From Flavivirga eckloniae (GTDB taxonomy: Bacteria > Bacteroidota > Bacteroidia > Flavobacteriales > Flavobacteriaceae), in contig NZ_CP025791.1 of assembly GCF_002886045.1 (NCBI RefSeq), positions 124,001 through 188,000 of the forward strand: 64,000 nt of DNA. The letters run 5' to 3'. Positions 1-8,520 of the stretch are shown here, piece after piece. Under the pieces are notes generated by a model. The model was given only the letters and a program-made list of their open reading frames with translations, ran no database searches and was not told where the DNA came from. Made by a program: the position numbers and the translations under genes. The number at the start of each line of letters is the position of its first letter. The first letter of the stretch is position 1.

Positions 1-26
1 TACATAAACGAAATTACATATATGGT

Positions 27-34
27 TATATTTG
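27..34 (+). promoter_or_regulatory. -7 promoter box of proline dehydrogenase
   Basis: TATATTTG matches the Bacteroidota sigma-factor -7 consensus TAnnTTTG. It lies 15 nt before the ATG at 49 and inside the longer reading frame that opens at 22, so it also argues for the start at 49. Confidence 0.6.
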
Positions 35-48
35 CTCAAATTTTTTAT

Positions 49-1224
49 ATGAGTACAAGACAAATATTCGATAACACAGAAGTTGCATTCTCGTTAAAGA
101 ATGATTCTGAATTAGAGCGCGCTTATTTTTTATTTAAAATGATTTCTATCGAACCTTTAGTTAGGATAGGTACAGCAGCTACTAACTTTGCTATTAAAGC
201 AAGATTGCCTATTGAAGGTTTAATCCGTTCTACAGTATTTGATCATTTTTGTGGTGGTGTTAATGAAGCAGATTGCCTACCGGTAATTGATAAAATGTTT
301 TCAAATGGTGTAAGCTCGGTGTTGGATTATTCTGTTGAAGGAAAAGAAAGTGATAAAGAGTTTGATTCCGCAATGGGTACCATTCTTAATATTATTGACT
401 TTGCTAAGGATAAAGACGCTATTCCAATAGCGGTTTTTAAACCTACTGGCTTTGGTAGATTAGCGTTATATGAAAAAGTTGGCAGTGGTAAAACTTTAAC
501 CGAAAGCGAACAGAAAGAATGGGATAATATTGAAAATAGATTCGATATAGTTTGTAAAAAGGCGAAAGATAATGACATTGCTATATTAATCGATTCTGAA
601 GAAAGCTGGATGCAAGATGCCGCTGATGCATTAGTAACTAAAATGATGCAAAAGTATAATACTGAAAAACCTATTGTATTTAATACGTTGCAAATGTATA
701 GGCACGATAGGCTGGCCTTTTTAAAAAAGGAACATAAAAAAGCAGAAGCGGGTAACTATTTTCTTGGTTATAAATTGGTTCGGGGCGCTTATATGGAAAA
801 GGAAAATGAAAGAGCTGAAGAACAAGGATATGTTTCCCCGATTTGCGTAAGTAAAGCTGCTACAGACGAAAACTTTGATCAGGGATTAAGATATGTTATA
901 GACAATTTGGACCGTATATCTCTTTTTGCAGGAACCCATAATGAAGAAAGCTCGTATTTGTTAATCGAGTTAATGGCTAACAAAGGTTTGCAAAATAATG
1001 ATGAGCGTATTTGGTTTGGTCAATTGTATGGTATGAGTGATCATATTAGTTTTAATTTGGCAAAGAATGGTTATAATGTTGCTAAATATATGCCTTTCGG
1101 GCCTGTAAATGATGTTATGCCTTATTTAATTAGAAGGGCAGAGGAAAACACTTCTGTTGCTGGGCAAACGAGTAGGGAGCTAATGCTTATAACGAAAGAA
1201 AAGAAACGCAGAAAGAAATTGTAA
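49..1224 (+). CDS. Proline dehydrogenase (monofunctional, FAD-dependent)
   Basis: Oxidises L-proline to delta-1-pyrroline-5-carboxylate with FAD, passing electrons to the quinone pool; first step of proline catabolism. The 391-residue product has the family signatures KLVRGAY (about 242-248), a QLYGMSDHIS motif, and near the C terminus the substrate-binding stretch starting at Y347 (YMPFG...PYLIRR). Its length fits the single-domain enzymes of Bacteroidota, without the P5C dehydrogenase half of classical PutA. The start at 49 is preferred over an ATG at 22 because a -7 box lies between them. The C terminus is very basic (KEKKRRKK). The next gene is convergent, with one base between the stop codons. 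Confidence 0.9.
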   Translation: MSTRQIFDNTEVAFSLKNDSELERAYFLFKMISIEPLVRIGTAATNFAIKARLPIEGLIRSTVFDHFCGGVNEADCLPVIDKMFSNGVSSVLDYSVEGKESDKEFDSAMGTILNIIDFAKDKDAIPIAVFKPTGFGRLALYEKVGSGKTLTESEQKEWDNIENRFDIVCKKAKDNDIAILIDSEESWMQDAADALVTKMMQKYNTEKPIVFNTLQMYRHDRLAFLKKEHKKAEAGNYFLGYKLVRGAYMEKENERAEEQGYVSPICVSKAATDENFDQGLRYVIDNLDRISLFAGTHNEESSYLLIELMANKGLQNNDERIWFGQLYGMSDHISFNLAKNGYNVAKYMPFGPVNDVMPYLIRRAEENTSVAGQTSRELMLITKEKKRRKKL

Positions 1225-1225
1225 T

Positions 1226-2296
1226 TTAAACATATTTCTTTAAAATAGATTTAACTTCCGGGTTAGGCATATTGGGTGTAATAGCAGCTAATTCGGAAAA
1301 GTTAATTTTACTAGTTTCAAGGTTGTTATTTGGTTTAACCAAAAGTATACTTTCATTTTTAGTAGAGATTAAGGTTTCGTGTTTCGAAACAATGTCCTCA
1401 TGAAGTTTCTCTCCCGGACGAAGCCCAGTAATTTTTATATCAATGCTTTTATTAACAGCATTATAAAGGACTATAACTCTTTTGGCTAAATCAATTATTT
1501 TAATGGGGTCACCCATATTGAAAGTATAGGTGTTGCTTTCATCTTTATTAAACGTTGCTATTTCAAGGATTAAAGTACAGGCTTTATTCTTATTAATAAA
1601 ATAACGGGAAATAGCTTTGTTTGTAATGGTAATCGGCATACCAGACTCTATCTGCTTTTTAAAAAGCGGTAAAACAGATCCGTTAGAACCAAGTATATTA
1701 CCAAATCTGGTTATAGTGAACTGCGTTTTTGATCCCGAGGATATATGGTCGAGATAATTTTCAGCAATGCGTTTGGACATTCCCATAACACTTACGGGGT
1801 TTACGGCCTTATCTGTTGAAATGAATATAAATTTCTTCACATCATGTTCTGTAGATAAGTCTGCTAGCAGTTTTGTACCAAAAATATTAAGCTTAACAGC
1901 TTCATATGGGTTTGCTTCCATTAATGGTACATGTTTGTATGCGGCAGAATGAAAGATAAGTGTAGGCTTGTAAGTTTCAAAAAGGTGTCTTAGTGTAGGT
2001 TCTTCGATAATATTTAAAAGGAGAAAATCAACATTTTCTGTGTTTTCAAACTCTAAATCCTTTATAAGATCATATAAAGGAGATTCTGCAACATCTACCA
2101 AAATAAGTCTTTTATAGCGACAGGCCAATAATTGTTTTGAAAGTTCACTTCCTATAGAACCAGCAGCTCCAGTAATTAAAATTACATCATTGGAAAAATC
2201 AAAATTATTTAATTCTTCGTGATGTGTTTTTTTAATGGGAAATAACCCGGAATTAATTAATAATTGGTCTATATGGTTAGAAGTAGACGTATTCAT
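1226..2296 (-). CDS. CapD/FlaA1-like nucleotide-sugar 4,6-dehydratase, cytoplasmic short form
   Basis: Short-chain dehydrogenase of the polysaccharide biosynthesis family (UDP-GlcNAc 4,6-dehydratase type), feeding glycan or capsule synthesis. The Rossmann loop is at 43-49 (GAAGSIG) and the active-site stretch STDKAV at 160-165, with K175 at the SDR lysine position. The position of the catalytic tyrosine carries Met (M171), as in PglF-type long enzymes, yet the protein (356 aa) lacks their four N-terminal membrane helices. The LRPGEKLHE motif near the C terminus is typical. It is followed downstream by proline dehydrogenase on the other strand and lies 99 bp from the sugar transferase gene on the same strand. 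The exact sugar substrate cannot be told. Confidence 0.8.
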   Translation of the reverse strand: MNTSTSNHIDQLLINSGLFPIKKTHHEELNNFDFSNDVILITGAAGSIGSELSKQLLACRYKRLILVDVAESPLYDLIKDLEFENTENVDFLLLNIIEEPTLRHLFETYKPTLIFHSAAYKHVPLMEANPYEAVKLNIFGTKLLADLSTEHDVKKFIFISTDKAVNPVSVMGMSKRIAENYLDHISSGSKTQFTITRFGNILGSNGSVLPLFKKQIESGMPITITNKAISRYFINKNKACTLILEIATFNKDESNTYTFNMGDPIKIIDLAKRVIVLYNAVNKSIDIKITGLRPGEKLHEDIVSKHETLISTKNESILLVKPNNNLETSKINFSELAAITPNMPNPEVKSILKKYV

Positions 2297-2309
2297 TTTA
2301 GACTATAGG

Positions 2310-2377
2310 TTGGCTTAAATGTCTTGCATTGGGGTGAATGATACATGCAAAGTAAGCATAATAATACTTTAAGCCAA
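2310..2377. repeat. Nested inverted repeat between capD-like and sugar transferase genes
   Basis: Outer arms TTGGCTTAAA (2310-2319) and TTTAAGCCAA (2368-2377) are perfectly complementary. A second pair, TTGCAT and ATGCAA, lies inside. It sits in the 99-bp gap between two co-directional genes, so it could be a processing or partial-termination hairpin. No T-run follows. Confidence 0.45.
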
Positions 2378-2395
2378 ACAGAGTTGCGCATAAAA

Positions 2396-2989
2396 CTACT
2401 TGGTGATAACTTTAACTACGGTAATACAAATAAGCTTTAAGTCAAAAAAGAAATTACGCTTCTTAATATACTCTTTATTGAATTTTAATTTATCAGGAAT
2501 AATGGTATTGATGAAGAAGTCCTCTGGGTCTTCTGCGGCCTTTAGTAGTTCTACCTCATTTCTGTATTTTAATGACGCTAGTCCTGTAATACCCGGTCTA
2601 ACAACAAAAATTTTCATGTCGTCATTACTGTAAAAATTCACATAATGTCTTAGTTCGGGTCTTGGCCCTACAAAACTCATGTCTCCTTTTAGGATGTTTA
2701 TTAGTTGAGGAAATTCATCAATTTTATAACGTCTTAAAAAATAACCGATTTTGGTAACCCTGGAATCGTTATTTCCTAAGGTAAGCAATCCTTTTTTTTG
2801 CGATTGCACACGCATTGTGCGAAACTTAAAAATATTAAAGTCGATATTGTCCTTACCAACACGACCTTGAACAAAAAAAACAGGCCCTTTAGAATCTAAT
2901 TTAATTAAAACAGCTATTAATAATAGAATAGGGGATAAAAGGGTTAATCCTATTATAGAAAAAATAACATCGAAACTACGTTTAAGCAT
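2396..2989 (-). CDS. Initiating sugar transferase (polyprenyl-phosphate phosphoglycosyl transferase)
   Basis: Bacterial sugar transferase family (WcaJ/PglC type): transfers a sugar-1-phosphate onto undecaprenyl phosphate at the inner membrane to start O-antigen, capsule or glycan assembly. The 197-residue protein has one N-terminal hydrophobic segment (about 8-30), the FKFRTM motif, the catalytic Asp-Glu dyad within KIDEFPQLINILKGDMS, and the signature SFVGPRPEL. The size matches the minimal PglC-like form without the extra membrane domain of WcaJ. The neighbouring dehydratase gene suggests the two act in one glycan pathway whose other genes lie outside the window. Confidence 0.88.
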   Translation of the reverse strand: MLKRSFDVIFSIIGLTLLSPILLLIAVLIKLDSKGPVFFVQGRVGKDNIDFNIFKFRTMRVQSQKKGLLTLGNNDSRVTKIGYFLRRYKIDEFPQLINILKGDMSFVGPRPELRHYVNFYSNDDMKIFVVRPGITGLASLKYRNEVELLKAAEDPEDFFINTIIPDKLKFNKEYIKKRNFFFDLKLICITVVKVITK

Positions 2990-2995
2990 TGCTAT

Positions 2996-3337
2996 CTATT
3001 CTATTTTTAAATGGGTTATAGTGGCAATGCTATCACAGTTTTCAACAATCAAAACGATGTCCTTCTTTTCAAAACTTCCTTCAATATTGTATACACCACA
3101 TGGTTCTTGTCTTGCTTTGCTTTCAGAAAAATTAATGCTTCCTTTCTTTAAAAGATAGTTTATAGCTGTAGAATCTAAATTGTTATACACAATTTTTTTC
3201 GATCTAATATTTTTTAAAACCCTTGCATCAGGGCCGTAGCTGCAGGATGTTTTTTTACCGTTTAAAAAGAAAGCTAAAATTATTAATCCGATTGAAAAAC
3301 CTCCCAGATAATAGCCAATACGCTGTATCAGTTTCAT
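2996..3337 (-). CDS. Small single-pass membrane protein, possibly DUF4258
   Basis: 113 residues: an N-terminal transmembrane segment (about 8-25) followed by a soluble domain with KTSCSYGPDARVLKNI and a paired Cys further on (QEPCGVYNI). It resembles a conserved flavobacterial protein that I recall being annotated as DUF4258-like and found next to alanine dehydrogenase genes, as here. The function is unknown. The gene ends 7 bp before the sugar transferase start, and 38 bp separate its start from the alanine dehydrogenase stop, so all may be co-transcribed. Confidence 0.7.
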   Translation of the reverse strand: MKLIQRIGYYLGGFSIGLIILAFFLNGKKTSCSYGPDARVLKNIRSKKIVYNNLDSTAINYLLKKGSINFSESKARQEPCGVYNIEGSFEKKDIVLIVENCDSIATITHLKIE

Positions 3338-3375
3338 TTAATGTGTTTAGTGAAATAAATCGGAATTGTATTCAA

Positions 3376-4581
3376 TTAAAAGATAAGCAGATTAACATCG
3401 CTAAAATCCAGATCGAACCAATCACCTACAGATTTACTAGTTAAAATTCCGTGGTAAAAATACAACCCATTTTTTAAACCTTTATCAAATCTTAAAGAAT
3501 TTTCTATACCGCCTTCTTCAGCAATTTTTAATAAATAAGGTGTGAAGAAGTTACTTAAAGAAACAGATGCCGTACGTGAATATCTGGCTAAAATATTAGG
3601 AACACAATAATGTATAACGTTATGTTTAATAAACGTTGGTCTTTTGTGTGTAGTTACTTCGCTGGTTTCTATACATCCACCCATATCTATGCTTACATCA
3701 ATAACAATTGCGCCTTTTTTCATGGATCGTACCATGTCTTCTGAAACAATTACCGGAGCTCTATTTTTTCCTCGTACCGCCCCAATAACAACGTTACAGC
3801 GTTTTAAGGCTTTTGTTAAACTTTTTGGAGTAATTGTAGATGTAAAAAACGGTCTGCCCAGATTGGTCTGTATGCGTCTTAGTTTTGTAATGGAATTATC
3901 GAATACTTTAATATTCGCACCAAGTCCAATAGAACTTCTTGCTGCAAATTCGCCAACTGTCCCGGCGCCTAATATAACCACCTCAATAGGCGGTACGCCA
4001 CTAATGTTTCCAAACATGAGTCCATTACCGTTGCCATCTTTGGTATCAGACAATAATTCGGCGGCTATTAGTACAGAAGCTGTCCCTGCAATTTCGCTTA
4101 ACGATCTCACAGCTGGGTAAGTACCATCTGCATCGCGAATAAATTCAAATGCTAATGCAGTTATTCGTTTTGCGGCTAGTGCTTCAAAATATTTTTTAGA
4201 CTGGGTTTTTATCTGCAGTGCAGATATTAATATGGTTTGCGGATTAATAAGTTTGATTTGCTCTATACTTGGGGGCTCAACTTTAAGAATCATAGGACAT
4301 GCATACACTTTAGCAGTGTCCTTTGTGATTTCTGCACCGGCTTCACTATAGTCTTTATCACTAAAGCTAGCGCCATTCCCGGCACCCGATTCCAATAATA
4401 CTCTATGACCGTTACTTACAAGGGCAAATACAGCATCCGGTGTTAAACATACTCGTTTTTCTTGAAAGGCGGTCTCTTTTGGAATCCCAATAAACAGCTC
4501 CCCCTTACGTTTAAGTATTTCAAGAGTTTCTTCTTGTGGTAAAAGTTGTTGTTTAGTAAAAGGCGAGAGCGATTTTGACAT
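3376..4581 (-). CDS. ald: Alanine dehydrogenase / PNT-alpha-like NAD-dependent dehydrogenase
   Basis: Alanine dehydrogenase/pyridine nucleotide transhydrogenase N-terminal and NAD-binding domains in 401 residues. The substrate-side motif is RVCLTPDAV with a Lys in ILKVEPP. The Rossmann loop is in VVILGAGTVGEFAARS. Known alanine dehydrogenases interconvert alanine and pyruvate plus ammonia with NAD. The residue that aligns with the catalytic His of the mycobacterial enzyme (in its FLHLAA motif) appears to be Gln here (ISALQIKTQ), so the reaction is not certain. The first 25 residues form an extension before the usual IGIPKE start. It probably heads a minus-strand group with the small membrane protein downstream. 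Confidence 0.75.
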   Translation of the reverse strand: MSKSLSPFTKQQLLPQEETLEILKRKGELFIGIPKETAFQEKRVCLTPDAVFALVSNGHRVLLESGAGNGASFSDKDYSEAGAEITKDTAKVYACPMILKVEPPSIEQIKLINPQTILISALQIKTQSKKYFEALAAKRITALAFEFIRDADGTYPAVRSLSEIAGTASVLIAAELLSDTKDGNGNGLMFGNISGVPPIEVVILGAGTVGEFAARSSIGLGANIKVFDNSITKLRRIQTNLGRPFFTSTITPKSLTKALKRCNVVIGAVRGKNRAPVIVSEDMVRSMKKGAIVIDVSIDMGGCIETSEVTTHKRPTFIKHNVIHYCVPNILARYSRTASVSLSNFFTPYLLKIAEEGGIENSLRFDKGLKNGLYFYHGILTSKSVGDWFDLDFSDVNLLIF

Positions 4582-4757
4582 GGTTAGTTCAATTATTTAA
4601 AAAATCAAATTACAAATAATTTTTTTATTGTTAACACAAACTAAAAATATTTTTCAACCGTAAAAATAACCATATAATCATTGGTTATTTCGTTTTGTAG
4701 GAAAAAATGTCACAAAAAATACAATTATTCCTTAAAATATTTTAAATTAATTATTTA

Positions 4758-4765
4758 TATGTTTG
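4758..4765 (+). promoter_or_regulatory. -7 promoter box of TonB-dependent receptor gene
   Basis: TATGTTTG matches TAnnTTTG and lies 16 nt before the ATG at 4782. No clear -33 TTG at the usual distance was found. Confidence 0.55.
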
Positions 4766-4781
4766 CACTATAACCATTTTT

Positions 4782-7202
4782 ATGATTAAACATTTATCCT
4801 ATCATTTAATCTTGTTATTCTCTATAACTTCTTTTTCTCAAGAATACAGAATTAATGGATCCGCTAAGGATGATAATAATAATCCAATTGCGTATGCTAA
4901 CGTAATAGTTACAGGTCTTGGAGTTTCCAAAACGGTAAATGGAACGTCTACAGATGAAAATGGTTATTTTATAATAGAAAACCTAAAGCCAGGTGATTAT
5001 GTTTTAAAAATTAGTTTTCTTGGATTTAAAGCTTTTATGACTAGGGTAGAGCTCGACAGGAATATTAATTTTAAAACCATCACGCTTAAGGAAAATTTAG
5101 AAGCTCTTGATGGGGTTACAGTAGTTGCAAACAGACCTACTATTAAGCGAACGGTAGACCGTTTGGTGTTTAATGTAGAAAATTCCACTTTATCTAATAA
5201 TAATGTGCTGGATGTTTTAAAGCACACGCCAGGGGTTTTGGTGCATGATGGTACTATAACGGTAAAGCAATCAACCCCTACAGTATACATAAATGATAGA
5301 AAAGTACATTTGTCTTCAAGTGAAATCCAGCAACTTTTGGAGGGTACTTCTGCCACTAATGTGAAATCGGTTGAAGTTATTACAAATCCTCCAGCAAAGT
5401 ATGAAGCTGAAGGAGGAGCAGTACTTAATATAATAACTAGTAAAAATATTATTGCTGGGTACCATGGAAGTGTTTTTGGAAATTATAAACAAGGGAAAGA
5501 GTACCCAAAATACTCACTAGGTACCAGTCATTTTTTTAAAACAAAAAAGCTTAGTACTTATGTAAACTATAGTATAAGTCCTAGAAAAGATTTTAGGCAT
5601 AATAATGAATCTATAAATTTTATAGATGACAACAATCAAATTACTTCAAGTTGGGAAACTGACTTTAAAAGGGGAAGAGAGACAGTTAATCAAAATATAA
5701 ATGGTAATATCAATTATGATATTGATGAAGATAACAGTTTAGAGTTTTCTACAAGTATACTCTTAAAGCCTAGGAATAATACTAAAACTAATGTTAATTC
5801 TTTAACTGAGGTTTTTGGAACTAATAATGTATTAGATTCTACCTTTTTTACGTTAAATCGCAAAGTTGATGAAACCTTTAATTTTGCTTTTACACTAGAT
5901 TACACCCATAGGTTTAAAAAAGAAGGAGAGAAGCTCACTTTTAGTATGCATCATACCAATTATGATGCTTCAAATTTCCAAAATGTGGATACCGATTATC
6001 GCTTTCCCGACAATACGTTTATAAGAAGCAACAGGTTTCAAACATTTTCAAGCCAGATTATAAAATTGTATACTGGACAGATAGATTATGAATTACTAAC
6101 AAGCGATTCGGTTCAATTCGAGGCAGGAGCTAAGGTGTCTAATATTAACTCCGAGAGTCTTTTAAATCAGTTTAGTTTTATAAATGGAGAAAGAATAGAT
6201 GATTTGCTAAATTCTGATACTTTTTTATATGATGAAACTAATTATGCTACTTATATGAGTTATTCTAAAGATTGGGAAAACTGGAGTTTAAAATCGGGAA
6301 TAAGAGCAGAGTATACAGATATTAAGGGGCATTCTTTGTTAACAAATCAAATAAATAAAAATGATTATTTGAAGCTTTTTCCATCTTTTTATTTACTTTA
6401 TAAATTTAACGACAATAATCAACTATATTTTAATTACAATAAGCGTATCTATAGACCTAGGTATAATGAGCTTAACCCTTTCAAATACTTTTTAAATGAT
6501 AATACATACATAACTGGAGATCCTAATTTACAGCCGCAGATAGATAATGTATTCACTCTTAGTTATACGCTAAATAATAAGTATACATTTGAAGCTTACT
6601 ATCATTATGAAGACGCTCCGACATTGGTAATTGTATTTCAGGATAATGATGACAATATACTAAAATACGTTAATACAAACATTGATAGGAGTATTTCTTA
6701 TGGGTTAGATTTTACAACATATACCAAGCTGTCGAATCATTGGAATTTATATGTATTGTTGTCATTGTTTCATTATGACAACCAATTTTTTGCTTTAGAA
6801 AGTGGTAATGAAATTGAAACTAACAATAAATGGTCTGTTTATGGACAAATCACTAATTACTTTTCTTTTTTAAAGGATAAAAGTTTAACCGCAGATATAT
6901 CATTTACATATATATCGCCAATAGTAGATGGGCCTTCTATTGTGAGTACAAGATATGGGTTGGATATTGATGTGAAGAAAATATTTTGGAATAATAGAGC
7001 ATCATTAAGCTTAGGTGCTACGGATATTTTCAACACACAAAATTTTACACAAACAACCAAATATTTAAATCAAGACGTATTTCTGAATTCTTGGATGGAA
7101 AATAGAATGTTTACTTTAGGGTTTAGTTATAAATTTGGTAATTACAGATTACAAAACAATCAAAAAGATATAGAATTTAGCGAAAGGGAGCGGCTAAATT
7201 AA
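4782..7202 (+). CDS. TonB-dependent receptor-like outer membrane beta-barrel protein
   Basis: 806 residues with a signal peptide (about 1-19, ending SFSQ), a carboxypeptidase-regulatory-like domain (about 23-105, with NGTSTDENGYFIIENLKPGDY), a plug-like domain (about 110-220) and a long barrel ending in a C-terminal FSYKFG-type strand region. It resembles the outer-membrane beta-barrel family (OMP_b-brl_3) common in Bacteroidota, which is shorter than SusC proteins. No SusD partner follows, so it is unlikely to be a classical polysaccharide-utilisation pair. The ligand is unknown. It is a stand-alone transcription unit with its own -7 box. Its stop overlaps the convergent neighbour: the TTAA at 7199-7202 serves both stops. 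Confidence 0.85.
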   Translation: MIKHLSYHLILLFSITSFSQEYRINGSAKDDNNNPIAYANVIVTGLGVSKTVNGTSTDENGYFIIENLKPGDYVLKISFLGFKAFMTRVELDRNINFKTITLKENLEALDGVTVVANRPTIKRTVDRLVFNVENSTLSNNNVLDVLKHTPGVLVHDGTITVKQSTPTVYINDRKVHLSSSEIQQLLEGTSATNVKSVEVITNPPAKYEAEGGAVLNIITSKNIIAGYHGSVFGNYKQGKEYPKYSLGTSHFFKTKKLSTYVNYSISPRKDFRHNNESINFIDDNNQITSSWETDFKRGRETVNQNINGNINYDIDEDNSLEFSTSILLKPRNNTKTNVNSLTEVFGTNNVLDSTFFTLNRKVDETFNFAFTLDYTHRFKKEGEKLTFSMHHTNYDASNFQNVDTDYRFPDNTFIRSNRFQTFSSQIIKLYTGQIDYELLTSDSVQFEAGAKVSNINSESLLNQFSFINGERIDDLLNSDTFLYDETNYATYMSYSKDWENWSLKSGIRAEYTDIKGHSLLTNQINKNDYLKLFPSFYLLYKFNDNNQLYFNYNKRIYRPRYNELNPFKYFLNDNTYITGDPNLQPQIDNVFTLSYTLNNKYTFEAYYHYEDAPTLVIVFQDNDDNILKYVNTNIDRSISYGLDFTTYTKLSNHWNLYVLLSLFHYDNQFFALESGNEIETNNKWSVYGQITNYFSFLKDKSLTADISFTYISPIVDGPSIVSTRYGLDIDVKKIFWNNRASLSLGATDIFNTQNFTQTTKYLNQDVFLNSWMENRMFTLGFSYKFGNYRLQNNQKDIEFSERERLN

Positions 7203-7741
7203 AAATACTGTTTTATTTTCTCCCAAAAGTTTTTTGGAGATATTTTAAATTCGTCTTCCAATTCCTGCAAAGATTTTGTAGCTTCATTTATCTTGTTAAA
7301 AATTTGTGCTCTTATTAAATATATAGATGGTATTATAATTACCATTACAGGGATTAAGTATATTAATTGAGAATCATCTACATTTTGTACGTCTTGTCTT
7401 AGGGTAGTAAATATTTGAAATATATACATAACAATAGGAACTAATAATGTATGGTACCACCAATGCCTACATGTAAAAAACCAAATAAACAATAGCAATA
7501 AAGGAATTAATTTCCCTATCAAAATCCACATAGCGATGCTGGCACTTTCAAAATAACCACTATTATATGTAAATAAAAAAGTGTCCCAAACTTTTGTATT
7601 TGGAACACTTTCATGTAAATAAAATAAATAAGGTGTTATAGCTATCAAGGTAGCAACAATACTACCAGTAACTAATTTTTTACTACCCGTGTGTAGGTCT
7701 TTTGATTTTGTTTTTTGGAACTGTTGCTGTTTCTTGTCCAT
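7199..7741 (-). CDS. Polytopic membrane protein of unknown function
   Basis: 180 residues: a hydrophilic, basic N terminus (about 1-22), then about four hydrophobic segments (near 24-43, 68-90, 95-113, 125-145), then a charged amphipathic C-terminal tail. I recognise no named family. The assigned ATG at 7741 lies inside the preceding small gene, so the two overlap by 59 bp in different frames. No in-frame Met occurs until residue 72, inside the second hydrophobic segment. Confidence 0.65.
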   Translation of the reverse strand: MDKKQQQFQKTKSKDLHTGSKKLVTGSIVATLIAITPYLFYLHESVPNTKVWDTFLFTYNSGYFESASIAMWILIGKLIPLLLLFIWFFTCRHWWYHTLLVPIVMYIFQIFTTLRQDVQNVDDSQLIYLIPVMVIIIPSIYLIRAQIFNKINEATKSLQELEDEFKISPKNFWEKIKQYF

Positions 7742-7826
7742 CTAAGTTGTATCTGTCCGCAGCTTGAGCCATAAACAACATTCCTCCGAGAATTGCAATT
7801 GCAATTAAGTACTTTTTAGTTTTCAT
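7683..7826 (-). CDS. Small exported peptide (47 aa)
   Basis: A short frame that reads MKTKKYLIAIAILGGML..., giving a typical signal peptide with a likely cleavage after AQA (about residue 22), followed by a mature part of only about 25 residues ending in KRPTHG. Support: a start with a strong Lys-rich n-region, a -7 box (TACATTTG, minus strand) 30 nt upstream, and coherent overlap with the following membrane-protein gene. The function is unknown; translational coupling to the overlapping gene is an inference. Confidence 0.6.
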   Translation of the reverse strand: MKTKKYLIAIAILGGMLFMAQAADRYNLDGQETATVPKNKIKRPTHG

Positions 7827-7855
7827 TTTTAAAGGGATTTATTAATTAATATACC

Positions 7856-7863
7856 CAAATGTA
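7856..7863 (-). promoter_or_regulatory. -7 promoter box upstream of small exported peptide
   Basis: On the minus strand the bases read TACATTTG, matching TAnnTTTG, 29 nt before the ATG at 7826. A perfect 12-bp palindrome, ATTTCCGGAAAT, lies just upstream at 7884-7895 and could be a regulator site. Confidence 0.5.
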
Positions 7864-8010
7864 ACTAAAGGCTATTTTGAAGGATTTCCGGAAATGTTAA
7901 AAAAATGTTAAAAACAGGTTTTTTTAAAATTTACTATGTGGTTTTCCCGTAAAACTTCAAAATTTAGGAGTTATTATATGTTATTTATTTGTATAAGCTA
8001 ATTATTTTTG

Positions 8011-8427
8011 TTAGTTATTTGTCTTAAAATTAAGCCTTAAAATTCTATTTTCAGAATCTAATTCTAAATCAATTCTATCAAAATGATCCGATAAAATAGG
8101 TTCAATTTTTTCAGGCCATTCTATTAATTTCCAATTTTCAGAGTCAATATAATCTTCAATTCCAAAATTATAAGCCTCTTCCAAATCGTTTATCCGATAT
8201 AAATCAAAGTGGAATATTTTATCATCGTTTAGATGATACTCATTAACGATAGAAAAGGTTGGACTGCTAACTTCATCATCGCTACCTAAAATTTTTACTA
8301 TGGTTTTTATTAGTGTTGTTTTACCAACACCCATATTGCCATAAAATAATAATGTTTTAGTTTTTACATTTTTAATGAGCTGTTTTGCAACATTTTCAAC
8401 CTCATTTAGCGTGTAACTTATTTCCAA
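8011..8427 (-). CDS. tsaE: tRNA threonylcarbamoyladenosine biosynthesis ATPase TsaE
   Basis: P-loop ATPase required with TsaB and TsaD for the t6A37 modification of ANN-decoding tRNAs. The 138-residue protein has the Walker A motif GNMGVGKTT (about 30-38), SSPTFSIVNEY, and the C-terminal LIEWPEKI signature. Length is normal for the family. It lies 93 bp downstream of porX on the same strand, the arrangement commonly seen in Flavobacteriaceae. Confidence 0.93.
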   Translation of the reverse strand: MEISYTLNEVENVAKQLIKNVKTKTLLFYGNMGVGKTTLIKTIVKILGSDDEVSSPTFSIVNEYHLNDDKIFHFDLYRINDLEEAYNFGIEDYIDSENWKLIEWPEKIEPILSDHFDRIDLELDSENRILRLNFKTNN

Positions 8428-8520
8428 TTTGATTAAATTTTACAGACAATTATAAACATTAAAAATTAAAAAAGCAACAAAAATAATGTATTTTATCGGT
8501 GTTTTCGAGCTTTTTATGGA

